DNA of 64,000 nucleotides from Agrypnia vestita. Taxonomy: Eukaryota > Arthropoda > Insecta > Trichoptera > Phryganeidae. Below the pieces are notes generated by a model. That model was not told where the DNA came from. It was given only the letters and a program-made list of their open reading frames with translations, and ran no database searches. Positions 10,570 through 21,478 of this stretch are shown piece after piece. The stretch is from the NCBI GenBank assembly GCA_016648135.1, contig JADDOH010002665.1, forward strand, positions 1 through 64,000. Reading direction: 5' to 3'. Positions within the stretch are counted from its first letter, which is position 1. Each line of letters begins with the position of its first letter. The translations under genes and the position numbers were made by a program.

Positions 10570-10985
10570 CTATTGACGATGTGTCATAGAGACGAAATTA
10601 TATTTTTTTATGGGGAAGTATGTATGAAAGACTTTGGGTGTTAATAGGGCTTACGACCTATCGTACGGTAGTCTTAAGTTACCCCTTTACATAATGTAAC
10701 GTTCACCATTTCCAACACTGATAGAATACCACATTTGTCAAATTTTCAGAAATTGCATATAATATATACAATTTGCAAGTTGTATATACAACTACAAATT
10801 TTCAACAAAAGTTGTAAATTTCCAAAAAATTTTTCCAAATCCAAAAATCCAAAAAAAGATTTGGTGTTCTATCAAGGGTGGTAATAGCGAACGTTACATT
10901 AAGTGATCATTTAAGCCAGCCGTGCAATAAGTCGTAAGCCTTATGAACACCCAAAGACTTCCATACTTAATGTATCAAAATGTTT
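10570..10985. repeat. Fold-back of repeat R1 (plus copy then minus copy)
   Basis: 10575-10735 is an R1 copy on the plus strand (TCATAGAGACGAAATTATA, TAGGGCTTACGACCTATCGT, ATAATGTAACGTTCACCATT, GATAGAATACC). 10862-10980 is a reverse copy (GGTGTTCTATCAAGGGTGG, GAACGTTACATTAAGTGATC, AAGTCGTAAGCCTTATGAAC). Their GATAGAAyACC ends face each other across about 125 AT-rich bases. Confidence 0.7.
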
Positions 10986-11814
10986 CAAATAAATAATAAT
11001 ATATATTTCGTCTGTAGTAGCGTAGCGCCTTAGTAGCGTCGGTGATGGACATTGTTAAATAGATTTTTTTAATATTTTGTGTATGTGATATCAAGGGCGT
11101 GTACTTACATAATAAAAAGCGTGTACCATGATGATTTCTGCGAAATAATTAAACATTTATTTATATTGGTATGTAATTTAAATAATCAATATTTGTAGGT
11201 ATCAAATTAGGAGCGAATATGATACTAGCTATAAATAATATATGCATGAGCGAGGAGAGGATTGTTAAGAAAATATACGAGATAATCATTCACGACAAAA
11301 GGAAACAGGAACGGAAACAGAAGGGGTCTGACATAATCACACGAACCAAGTAAGGCCCTGATAAAAATGTTCACCGAAGAGCAATGAGAAGACCTATGAA
11401 AAGAGACTAGTAGATATGCCGTGAAGGACGCAATAGTGCATATGACAGGATAGAAGAGCTTGATATTCTTTTCTATCTTCCTATCTCTGCATGGTAGTTA
11501 GTTATTACAGTCAAAGTTCATTCATTAATGTATCCTGTTTAGTTAATGAGAACCATAAAGAAGAAAAACAAGGTAAATTACGTATAATTAAAGAAGTCTT
11601 CGTAAGGTATGGAAGTACTATATAATGAATTAAAGTATACAACTTAGAAACCGTAAAAATCCAATTTTTTTAGTATTAATTTTTCATTTAAAGTGGGTCG
11701 TGTAACTATATCATATTCAAAAATTTCATAAAATATGTATACTTTGTACTCTGATACCACTCTGGGACCATCAATAATGACCTGTTGCCGATCTGTTTAT
11801 AAAAAATAAAAATA
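10986..11814. other. Intergenic sequence with a possible LINE scrap at about 11240-11450
   Basis: Plus-strand translation around 11245 gives SEERIVKKIYEIIIHDKR and later RAMRRPMKRD...ICREGRNSAYD, reminiscent of LINE C-terminal sequence but broken and lacking a firm motif. The rest is AT-rich and unassigned. Confidence 0.3.
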
Positions 11815-12070
11815 AAACAATCAAACAAAATAATAACTTCACCTTTCCTAACACTATACTCTTTCTTTTCATATTCTTACATATTCTTAAATTAAAATTT
11901 TTAAAGTACCCGAATAGATTTACAAAAAACGGTTTTCATTATAGTTATTTATCACGCAGGGTGATTAATGGGACTGCTCCTCCTGACTATATCAAAGAAA
12001 AACTAGAGAAGTTAAAAATATCTGGACCTCATAAAGACAAAACTAAATATGATATTTTAAATAAATAAAT
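11815..12070 (+). CDS. Coding-like segment with stop codon, possible terminal exon (function unknown)
   Basis: A frame without stops runs from about 11815 to the TAA at about 12066-12068 but has no ATG near its start. The first half is low-complexity (pyrimidine-rich DNA encoding F, L, I). From about 11904 the translation becomes varied and protein-like: YPNRFTKNGFHYSY, then RRVINGTAPPDYIKEKLEKL, then ISGPHKDKTKYDILNK and stop. A pyrimidine-rich run ending in TTTTTAAAG immediately precedes TACCCG and would serve as a splice acceptor; AATAAA overlaps the stop, as for a polyadenylation signal. It may be the last exon of a host gene whose other exons are outside the window or too short to see, or the end of an unrecognised transposon ORF. 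I do not recognise the family. Confidence 0.4.
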
Positions 12071-12928
12071 AAGCATATTACTTATTTTACTGCCACCTTT
12101 TTTAAATGTAATTATTCAATTATTCTACATTTCCTAACCTAAGCAGCCGTATATGTTACAGTAATAGGGACAAAAACAAATATTGGAAATCCATTTTCCC
12201 ACGCGCGTTCTGCAGTATGCTTCATTATTTAATCCACACACTTCAGTGGTTTCGAAATGGGGAAATATACATTCATAATATATGTTTATGAATGTTCAGT
12301 AGGTACATATTACATATATATTGTACCATGACTATATTGTATCATAACTTAGCTCATTTAATTACCCTCTCCATTAACATGATAAAAAAAGTCATTTACA
12401 TTTTTAAACACAGATTTTTACTTTACTTTACAGATTATACACAATTAGGCATTATTCTAATATTAAAACAACATTCTATTTTACCTGTGTAAATTTTGTA
12501 CAAGAAAAATTTCTGGTTTACCTACACATCCTATCACAAAGTTAATGCTTAAACGTTATAAATAAATGTATTGCTTTTAAAACTTTGCAAAGCTGATCAT
12601 GTATTATTATTATGTCACTTTGTATCCCTATTGAAAGAAGTATTTGTGCATCTGTCCAAAATCGTAAAACGATGTAATCTTGTTTGTGGAAACGAAAACG
12701 CATTACGGAAAATATAGCGTCGTACAATTTTATCTGAAATCTTGCACCAATCTTATCTCTCCAGCGTCTAGAGCTCATGACCCATTAATATTTCCAGTGG
12801 TTTATCTCTGGTTTGGATGAATCGATTTTCACACCCCATTTTTATAAATAATATTCTTTCTAAATAAAATTTTTATTATTCTTATTAAACTGTAATTTCG
12901 GATATTTTATACTCACCATATGTACTAC
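12071..12928. other. Intergenic sequence, nothing recognised
   Basis: AT-rich, no supported gene. Small frames at 12292-12492 (plus) and 12542-12778 (minus) lack any recognisable motif. Confidence 0.4.
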
Positions 12929-12985
12929 CGAGAAGCGAATCTCGACGTTTCGTTGGATACTTATCCAACGTCATCAGGAGGATGA
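12920..12985 (-). ncRNA. Hammerhead-ribozyme-like motif with hairpin stem III
   Basis: On the minus strand: CTGATGA (12977-12971), a stem II of 8 perfect pairs (GTTGGATA/TATCCAAC, loop AG) preceded by one extra C, then GAAAC (12951-12947). A short hairpin follows (CGAGA, six-base loop, TCTCG) that closes to GTA, the usual cleavage triplet form. Unlike the PLE-associated copies, stem III here is a hairpin, so one copy would be enough. Stem I pairing is weak by eye (CTC/GAG-type matches with internal loops). The next 40 bases on the plus strand are GC-rich (ACCCGCGGAGGTGGAGGTCG). The host element is not identified. Confidence 0.5.
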
Positions 12986-13090
12986 CCTTTACCCGCGGAG
13001 GTGGAGGTCGGACTGATTAAAGGTGCTGCTTTCTAGGGCGTAAATTGTATGCACTTTGTTGTGCATACAATTGTTGTTTGCATACAATGT

Positions 13091-13138
13091 TGTCCATCCA
13101 ACTTATTTTGAGAACACTCAAAATAAGTTGGATGGACA
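13091..13138. repeat. Perfect 22-bp inverted repeat, 4-base loop
   Basis: TGTCCATCCAACTTATTTTG plus AG, loop AACA, then the exact reverse complement. A repeated CATACAAT motif (GTGCATACAATTG, TTGCATACAATG) lies just upstream. It ends where the LINE fragment at 13140 begins. Confidence 0.8.
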
Positions 13139-13139
13139 G

Positions 13140-13440
13140 TTACGAATAAAGATATAATTTTTCGTATGAATAAAGAAAAATAAGTAATTAAAACAATAAA
13201 AATTTGGAAACTGCAATAACTCAAACACGTGATGAAAAATCTTGCTCCTAATAATGCACGGAAAAATTTCCGGACGTTGGGCCCTGCAAGAAAGCGAATA
13301 TCATGGCTGAAAAACAAAGGCAGTGGTTTAGCCAGTTTACTGTAGAGCTAGCTATTCCATGCCACAGTGATGATAGCCAATATGATAATTATCGTCCTTT
13401 TAACGGACAGGGCGCAAAAAGAAGACGAAGAATCGAGCAA
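13140..13440 (+). pseudogene. Decayed LINE ORF2 C-terminal fragment
   Basis: Starts TNKDIIFRMNKEK (compare TNEEVL.RMNKE), continues ...TIKIWKLQ...LKHVM (KTIK.RKLQYLGHVM), then GPARKRISWLKN (GRPR.RISWLKN), SQFTVELA and ATVMIANMI (compare ELFRAA..KVMIANMI). Three frames and several stops are needed. It is related to the fragment at 3945-4215, where the same FRAAVNKVMI block is preserved. Confidence 0.72.
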
Positions 13441-15000
13441 TATTTATGAACCTCTGTCATAAGTACCGACTGGCGAATTCAAAGATGCAAAGAAATGACT
13501 GACGCAAATGTATCGTGGCGTCATACGATACTTTATTACAATATCGTGTATTTATTCTACATTTTTACGAGATATAAAAAGTGAAACATAGATTTTAGTA
13601 TTGTTTGGCATATACAAATACATCAATAATTTTGATGAAATATATAAATATATCACTCCAAACTTTCAATTTTTAAATTTTTTGGAGAAGTTTTGTATTT
13701 ATTTGTAAATTTACCTACATATTATTCTCTCATTTTATAGAAATGTCAATTACGTATTCGTCAAAAATAACAAAGCCACTACTTCTCAACTAGTATGCAA
13801 ATATATCAATGGATTTAAATAAAATTATTTCGGTTTGTACTGAGTGAATTAAACATGCTTTATAGATTAGTTGCGGCTTTGTAAGCCCGCGCATAATTTC
13901 GATAGGATTTAGCGCTTACTTTAATACTAATAAAAATAATGTGGGTTTATTTTTTTTTACACAACTACTATAATTGATTAATGGTCGAATAATTTTATGA
14001 ATTTTATCAGTCGGCATAAAAATAAATTAATGAAAAATTTTATAATCTTTTTGTCTAAAATACGTGGACGCATGACAGTAAATTGCTTAAAATATACACA
14101 CACATGTCACTCACTTGCCCTGAATTTGAACAGACAATTAGGATTCCGCCCGAAAAAACGGCCGCCCATGCAAACGCATGGACAGCCGTTTTTTAGTTAC
14201 GTTAGGGCGCTAGTAAATTCTAAGATTTTTGAGTATGTTAAATTTTTCAAGAACACACGAAATGGATTTTTATCCCCAGAAGCATCGTATTTTATAAATA
14301 TATATAATATTTATTATATGACCAAAATTTACCGTAAATAAATTATTTTTTATGTAAGTGTACAAAGCTAATAATTGTTTGTAGATAAATAAACAAGCAA
14401 CATGGACAATTTATTTATTTATTTTATTTTCATAATTTTTTAAAATCATAAATATATTATAATTTATTTTTTTATTTTTTAGCATGTTTTAAATAAAACG
14501 TATCAAGCATCTCGTCTACTACATACCATGCTAAAAAAAAACAGAAACACCTGCTCTAAGGTAGGTAGCTTTTATTGATCATTTCATCACCTTAGATCAG
14601 TCAATACCCAATATTTCATTTGAATGCAGGTACAATAAAAATTATTAAATACTATGTAAAAATATAAAAAGGTAACATGCAAAACGCAAAAAAAGTGTAA
14701 GAATAGAAAATGTTACCGATTTTTTTCCATCTCATTTCGAGGAAGCTAATTTTATATGGATACATAAAATAATTGGCAAGCTGGAATAAAAGCATACAAA
14801 AATACAAGAAATGAAATACACACAGATACACAATAGAAGTAACAAGTTGGAATTGGAACAATAATTCAATATGTGTATAAAAGGAAAAAGAGAAATTCAG
14901 AACAGAGTAACTAACAATCATGAAATAACAAATAAAAGTATCAATCAAAATGAAAATAACTTTTTGTGGTGATATTATGAATATAATTGATAAAAATGTA
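13441..15000. other. AT-rich intergenic sequence with one strong hairpin
   Basis: No supported gene. At 14153-14194 a hairpin pairs AAAAAACGGC with GCCGTTTTTT and CCATGC with GCATGG around an AAAC loop and a 3x3 internal mismatch; it resembles a small fold-back or a processed-RNA hairpin. The frame at 13997-14341 that spans it has no recognisable motif. Confidence 0.4.
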
Positions 15001-15528
15001 CTTTTATTCACTACTTATATATTGAAAATATCAACATGTATCAGGGCCAATGGTTTCTTTGTCAGGATTCTATGTATTCTAATAAATCAAATATCGTAAA
15101 AAAAATTTGATATAGAGACAAAGATAGAAAAAATTATAATAAATGGGAATCGAATAATAATTAAGTACTAACATGAAAACAAATTCAAAAGCTAACTATT
15201 TTTAAAGAGAGCCTAGTTATTCACGAGTATAATATTCAATTTACTACTAACTTATTTTTTCCGAAATTATTTCCGAAATTTCTAATTTATAAAACTGAAA
15301 TTCTGTATAATTTGTACATAACGTTTATAAACCTTTATTAATATCAAAAGAATCAATAACCAAAACGTAAAAAAGCTGATTCGCAAATTCTGAATACTTA
15401 TTTGTACTTAATTTATTGTATATACATCGATTTCTGATTTATAATTTGTTCATACATTGTATCTTGACAAAGGGACCATTGGCCCTGAAACATGTTGCTA
15501 TTTTCAATATATATGTGGTGAATAAAGT
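15001..15528. mobile_element. Inverted pair of hammerhead-bearing PLE 3' ends (module 1)
   Basis: Left arm 15001-15066 on the minus strand and right arm 15463-15528 on the plus strand agree at most positions: CTTGACAAAGGGACCATTGG then CCCTGAAACATGTTGCTATT and TTTCAATATATATGTGG on the right. The hammerhead 5' core is degraded to TTGACAA/CTGACAA. Stem II (AGGGACC..GGCCCT) and, on the right, GAAAC-ATGT-T are preserved; the left reads GATAC. Tails point outward. The 396-base middle is AT-rich with no ORF. Confidence 0.68.
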
Positions 15529-15554
15529 TCATTTTTATTAATTACATTAAATCC

Positions 15555-15632
15555 GCACAATCAGCGCAAGACAGGGACGAATGGAGGTGCCTTGTCGATG
15601 TAATGGAGACAAGGAGAAGATGATGAAATGAG
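15555..15632 (+). pseudogene. Short LINE ORF2 C-terminal scrap
   Basis: Translation SAQDRDEWRCLVDVMETRRR then stop matches the last residues of many LINE ORF2 proteins (A.DR.EWR.LV...). It sits immediately right of module 1, so the inverted PLE pair may have landed in or beside an older LINE copy. Confidence 0.6.
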
Positions 15633-16080
15633 ACATTAAAATAAAAATATTTTAAAATATCAGTAAATTGAGTAAATAAGATTGTTTTACATCTTACGTC
15701 ACACAAAATGTTTATCAGTGTAAACCAGATTAGAAAAATATGTCATTTGAATCTAAATATGAACATTAAATTTGAATTGAAAAGCATCCTCATTAATATA
15801 TACTATTTTGCCGCGTGAATTCATTACAATTATTACTCCGGAACCTTCTGGAACTTTCCTTTGAGAGACTGCCACTTGCGTAATTGCGGCATTCCTTATT
15901 ATTATTCATCATTGCCGTATGGGGGTAAAATGATAATTAAGACGTTTCAGTCAGTAAGCCCACGGTATTTCTCCGTGTACTTTGAAGGCACCCTCCGCTG
16001 AACATAATGGACACACCTCGGTGTTTTTATTACGTCACAGCCATACGAGAGGGTGGAGCATGAAACCAGCATTTTCTAAT
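15633..16080. other. Intergenic sequence, possible unique patch at 15800-15970
   Basis: 15815-15970 is GC-richer, non-repetitive in this window (GCGTGAATTCATTACAATTA, TTGCGTAATTGCGGCATTCC) and carries several TAAT/ATTA cores; regulatory potential is only a guess. Confidence 0.3.
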
Positions 16081-16140
16081 GCTTCAACAGGCCATGAGGC
16101 CCAATTACAGAAGCGAAACACATCACAAAAACACCAAAGA
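16080..16140 (-). repeat. Partial SINE family B body
   Basis: TCAACAGGCCATGAGGCCCA and GAAGCGAAACACATCACAAA match the 3' body of the family-B copy at 21325 (ACAGGCCAAGAGGCGAAATT, GAAGCGAAACACATGTCAAA). The tRNA-like head is absent. Confidence 0.5.
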
Positions 16141-18560
16141 AGCGTTAAAAATCGAATCAAATGTCGACACATCCGTATCTTTCAAATAAAATATCCGTTT
16201 GTTTCAATATCTACATATGTCAAACGACCGTTAAGTAAATGCCCATCTTTTAATATATTTCTCGTTGATTTTGGCGAATCTTTTCACATAAACCGAAATG
16301 TACGAAATGTTGTCTACTTTATAGGTGTATCATCATATCTTTTAAGATATTTTTTTTAGTCTCGTGCCAATTCATTCTGCTTGCATAACATCGCGATCGC
16401 ACAGGGCACCGAGAAGAAGCTGATAAGGCTCATATAATATCATAAGAAATGCTACATCTTCTCGTTCTTGAATTATTCAATCCATTGACAACATTTTCTT
16501 TCATGTGCGTCATATGGTTTCTGAGATATAAAATTTTCTTTCTCATCTGAAAGATCCTTAAAATTTTGACCTATTTTGAGAATCCTCCTAAATAATTTTC
16601 AAATATGTTTAACATATCCATACTTTCAAACAATTTTGAGGACGTATATATGTCAAAAACATTTTTAGAATATGTTTTCTCGCTAGTGAATTTTTATCTA
16701 CTGTTTGTTCATAGACATGAAACATTAAATGCACACACACAAATCTATATAAATTTGATACAAATTCAAGAAATAAAACACAATCTAAAAAATTTAACAA
16801 ACAATAAACGTGTGATTGTCTGAGTGGAGAAAACTGATTTAGCGTAAGTGGCTTATTTTTTTAAAAATATTTTCTGCTTAGATTTCAAGGTAGATATAGA
16901 TAATCAAGTGATATATTGATTTATATAAAATATGCCTCCCCATACTTAGTAATGTATTAATGCCCACTCCATATGTTTAAAAAAATTCCTAATGTAATAT
17001 AATCAACCCACTTTAAAAATATTGAATACAAAAGTTTACCAAATATAGCCAGATATAGATAGCTCCCGGAGATGTTAAATGAAAACGGTCAATTCAATTT
17101 TATAAAAATATGGACAACAAAAACAATTTTAAATTACGACAAATTTAATTAAACACTATTAACCCCTAAAAAGTGTCGCATAAACCTCCCTCGTATACAT
17201 TTTTATACAAACGTGAAGTGTTTTATAAATGTATGTGTATCCTTGTCTTTATCACGGTCGCAGCTGACAGATCCTGGGAAGAGTGCGCGCTTAGCTTTCT
17301 CATTATTGGGAATGTATTTCGGTTGGTTGCCCTCTCTGTTGTCTTTCTTCATTTATTCCGTCTATTATACTCGTTAGTTAGCTTTTATCTCAACATGTGA
17401 CATAACCGCTATCACAGCTGTCTGTTACACAGCGTTGTCGAGTATAAGGAACGGGAAATTAGCAAATTTCACTCCCATGTCTTGTTGATATGGAAAAAAA
17501 ATAGTTAAAGGAATAAGTATTAGTTAATTAGATATTTTAACTAATTTTATCGAATGACATAAGAATACGTAAATTGATGGAGGTTTCTGACTGTCGTTAT
17601 ATATATGTTTTTATTTTTTATATTTATTTACTTGAAAATATTAACAGATATAAGAAAATGATATGTATAAATGAATGAGAGTGCAAATAGATAGTAATGA
17701 AATTATTAACTGATATCCTGACATTTCATATTTCACATAAAAATAATGTTGAAGTAAAACATGATAATAATGTAGGTAAATTAAAATAAGAGACAAATTA
17801 TTGTAAAAGTATTGAATGAAACATAATAAATTAAATAACAATATTAAATATAACATATTAAGGTAAGTCTAACTTCATATCTTGCATCGCAGTATTGAAT
17901 CAATATTTAATTATTAATCAAGTATTAATTCAATGCTTACACATGCACACTTATCATCTTAAGTGGTACAGAGACACCTGATATATGTTAATATCGGTGA
18001 ACAAATAGTTGTAGGCTCGGCACATTCCCACTATGGGTGAGGGTAATCCGGAGTTGGTACGAGCAACGGGAATGTGGAAGAGGCATTGTGTTCTAGTAGC
18101 TCTTGCAGAGACGTAGATGTTTATAAGTGATAATATATGGGTGGACAATTAAATTGGTTTCGACAGGTATTGCAGATTGATGTATATACCCTATTCAAAA
18201 ATAGAAAATTTAGAATATAAATGCACATTTATCCAAACATTTCTGAATTTAAAATGTATACGTATTCATTAAGCCCTCGGTTCTCTTTTTTAAAATAAAA
18301 AATTAATCAATAATATTATATTCTCTTATGATCTTAAATGCCAAATCATTCAATAATATAAAAATATAATGTTCACAGCAATTTATTAATTTTTATTAAC
18401 CCGTTCCTAACATAATCCGTTTTGTTATCTAAGGAGCAATAGAAAGCTTAAACATACATGCATACTTTATTAAATATATTTAGCATTTTAATATATTAAA
18501 TTACAAACATAAAATTGAATAAAAACACAAAAAAATGTTTATACCGATTTAGGTATCAAA
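16141..18560. other. AT-rich intergenic sequence, nothing recognised
   Basis: No frame with a recognisable motif. Listed frames such as 16605-16823 (plus), 17173-17400 (plus) and 17641-17856 (minus) are hydrophobic low-complexity translations of AT-rich DNA. Confidence 0.45.
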
Positions 18561-18564
18561 CAAA

Positions 18565-18990
18565 ATAATTTCGTTATCTGTCCGTCCGTCCGTCTCTTTG
18601 TCTGTCCGACCGTAACTTTGTGTAACGTCCATTATTTCGTTCGAATTCATGGCTAAAAAAAAATAAACGGCCGGTGATGCCAAGCTAGCAAACCCGAACT
18701 TGCCGCTTAACGTAAGTTGCTACCGCCGCCTCTCCGTGGACCACCAAAAAGATACTATTAATATTGTGTTTTTTTCTTACGTGCAATATATAAATTTTAT
18801 TTCTTATATGTAGTCTTGCTAATATTTACACCTAAAAAAACTGTACAGGTAGTTGCTTCAGAACAGACCTTGTCTAGTGAAGTAACTACCTTCATTTATA
18901 TGTATAAATTTAAACGAAATAAATAAATAAATAAAATATAACAGGGCTTAGTAAAGACGTGAAATAATATTCAGTCACTTTTTACGGGTT
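18565..18990 (-). repeat. Dispersed repeat C, copy 3, interrupted by an insertion
   Basis: Plus-strand order is GTCCGTCCGTCCGTC tail, AAACGGCCGGTGATGCC, ACCGCCGCCTCTCCGTGGAC, then AAAAAGATACTATTAATAT, followed by about 180 foreign bases (18767-18945), then ATAACAGGGCTTAGTAAAGA and TTTTTACGGGTTTCAGCTAG. In copy 2 the two flanks are contiguous. The insert contains a 14-bp hairpin (AGGTAGTTGCTTCA at 18847-18860 with TGAAGTAACTACCT at 18878-18891) and ends in AAATAAATAAATAAATAAAA. Confidence 0.72.
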
Positions 18991-20910
18991 TCAGCTAGTG
19001 ATAATAATTATTTATGTAATTCAATTATGGTAGAGACATAAAACAGTTATTATAATAAATGCCACAAGACCATCAATCAATGAATACTTCTGCGTTCTCT
19101 TTTTACGCTGTCAATATTCTGTATTATTTATATGCATAGTTCTCCGTAATCTTTTAATACGTGGCGTGTGTACAACCAATAGAAATGAAGACTTTACCCA
19201 CGAATTTTGAATTAATTTCAGAAAGTTATTTGGTATATTAAGCAAACGATAATGTTTTAGTCCACTTGAACAACCGTGCGTATAATGTATTGTAGTTTCC
19301 ACGATACAGTACACGTAGAATTTATAAATCTTTTATTATTACTGATACCTATTTGCTTGTTCCATTCAAACTTATCAATTATAAATTAATCGAACTTATA
19401 AATTAATGTGTTTATGAATGAGTAAACTGAATGGTCTAGTTTTTATACTCTCATTTTGATACATATTTATCAATATTATATTTTCAAGCCCAATACAATA
19501 TGTAAAAAAAGGAGTGCAGTTAAGCTCAAACAATAAAGATGTATTTTTTTATACTTAATTTTATAAATAAATAAATTATAATGTCATTGTTCAACTCATG
19601 TACGCGCGGTAGAAGTTAAACTCAAAAACCAAAATAAAGACAATATTTATATTAGTATACGCTCAAAGTATTGATTATATGTAGACTACACTAATCTTTG
19701 TCGATTATTTTATTGAGTTTCGTGAAAATAATTAAAATTTGTACATAAAAAATTGTACACCTCGGATATTTAAAATAATTGAGGCAAAGACAAACTTTCT
19801 TGAAAAACGATCGAAACATTTGCGAACTCGTATATAAACGGAACCTTACAGCTGACAAGAATTCAATATGACGTCATTAGTTCTGGTATCGCATTTCCGC
19901 TACTTGTTCCGCTACAATAGTAATAAAAAAAATTCCTAAATGCGCCAAAAGTAGTATAAATATTTTTTGGTGCAATCCGCGAAGTTTAAAACTACACACA
20001 AAGTAATATATATATATATACCTATGAAGAGTACGTATTTTCAAAAAGGCGTGGTTATGTCAGATTGGGACATTCACTGCCCCACAACATAACCACCAAA
20101 ATAGAATAATAATTTGACTTCATGTAGTTGTCTCTGTGTGCGTTTGTCGCAATATGCAATTGTCTATGACTGCGTCTTCAATTTTCACGGAATATGAAAT
20201 GGGACGATTTAATTATTTGCTTTTAGTATTTAGTAAGCATTATGAGGTCAAATAAAAATTGTATTATAATTAGCTTACGTATAAATAATAACGTAGCTTT
20301 TATAATTGTAAACATCTATTATATTAATAAGCTTTTCAAATTGATTGATCTCGTAATTATTGTTTACAACTAACTTAAGCATTCGAGAATGGCGTGTCCG
20401 AAGTAAGTGACGTCCATTCCATGTCACAGCAAAATTACTTAACGATCTATATACATGGGGCCAAAGTTTGACAGTTGAAAACTGTAACCAAACAAGTATA
20501 ATATATATGTACGCGGATAGACGCCCACCAATTCGCTCATACATTCAAGATTCGTTTCCCATGCAGCCCGGATGATAAACTTAGTTCATTAAACCGGCAA
20601 CTAGACAACACTACGTCACTACCACGTCGTAATTGTTTGCGTGTCATTGTAAATAATAGTTCTCTTGATGTGTATGTAATTAAATTTTGGACATTGTTTG
20701 TAACTGGCATTACTAATGGTCTTTCTCACCAACGCGTACAAAACACATACAAATACACCATTATGGAACTTCATTGGCTATCCTTTGTTCGTGTATGGAA
20801 GTAAAAAAAAAATGTTTGATTTTGGAGTTTCACCGAATTCGCACTTGCATTAGAATTAAAAATTTGTCGTTTAAAGCAAATAAATGAGGAAATAATGATA
20901 AGAAAGATAT
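18991..20910. other. AT-rich intergenic sequence, nothing recognised
   Basis: No gene or repeat recognised. 20370-20660 is moderately GC-richer. Small frames at 19111-19314 and 20275-20544 (minus) have no motif. Confidence 0.4.
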
Positions 20911-20914
20911 ATAA

Positions 20915-21010
20915 CGCAAGTATTGGTGGTGCTAGAAAGAGAGGGCAACCCCGTATTAACCAGATATTGGATGATGGTCCCATTAAAAGCCTTAACAATG
21001 CCAGGTACAG
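20915..21010 (+). pseudogene. Possible LINE scrap
   Basis: Translation ASIGGARKRGQPRINQILDD followed by GPIKSLNNARYR resembles the RGRPR...W.D..K..L tail of LINE ORF2 proteins. The match is short, so it is weak. It ends in the left arm of the fold-back at 21009. Confidence 0.35.
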
Positions 21011-21115
21011 GTATTTTCATATAAGCTTGCGATTGCGTTAGTATGGGTACAATGCGCATATTATGCACTGTAGGTACCCACACTAACTCAATTGCAAGCT
21101 TATATGAAAAGACCT
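21009..21115. repeat. Imperfect fold-back, about 42-bp arms, 21-base spacer
   Basis: AGGTATTTTCATATAAGCTT then GCGATTGCGTTAGTATGGGT on the left is mirrored by ACCCACACTAACTCAATTGC then AAGCTTATATGAAAAGACCT on the right, with about six mismatches. The loop is ATGCGCATATTATGCACTG-like. Confidence 0.75.
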
Positions 21116-21324
21116 ATTACATAGTTTCTTGTAATGAAAATTTATTTATTTATTGTATTAAGAATAATTATTTATCTATAAAAAAATAATAAAATCAAAA
21201 AAAAATATATTAAAAAAGAAGTTACTGCCATTATTGGAAGTTACAGACAGAACACGTTATTATTATTATTGGGAATTTCTTCATTTTATTTTTATTTTGT
21301 ATTTTTTTAACTTCTTTTACTCGT

Positions 21325-21478
21325 CTAACAGGCCAAGAGGCGAAATTATAGAAGCGAAACACATGTCAAAATACCCATGCTTGAGTAAATAACTTAGATT
21401 AATTGTGACCTCACCGGGAATCAAACCCTCGACGTGAGAAACCAGTGTTATGCTCACTGAACAACGAGGGCTTCCTGT
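21325..21478 (-). repeat. tRNA-derived SINE, family B, copy 1
   Basis: On the minus strand: TCGTTGTTCAGTGAGCATAA (A-box side), GAGGGTTTGATTCCCGGTG (B box), GAGGTCACAATTAATC and then the body down to GCCTGTTAG. It matches the better copy at 55070-55220. The B box carries one change (GGTTTGATTCC). Confidence 0.72.
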
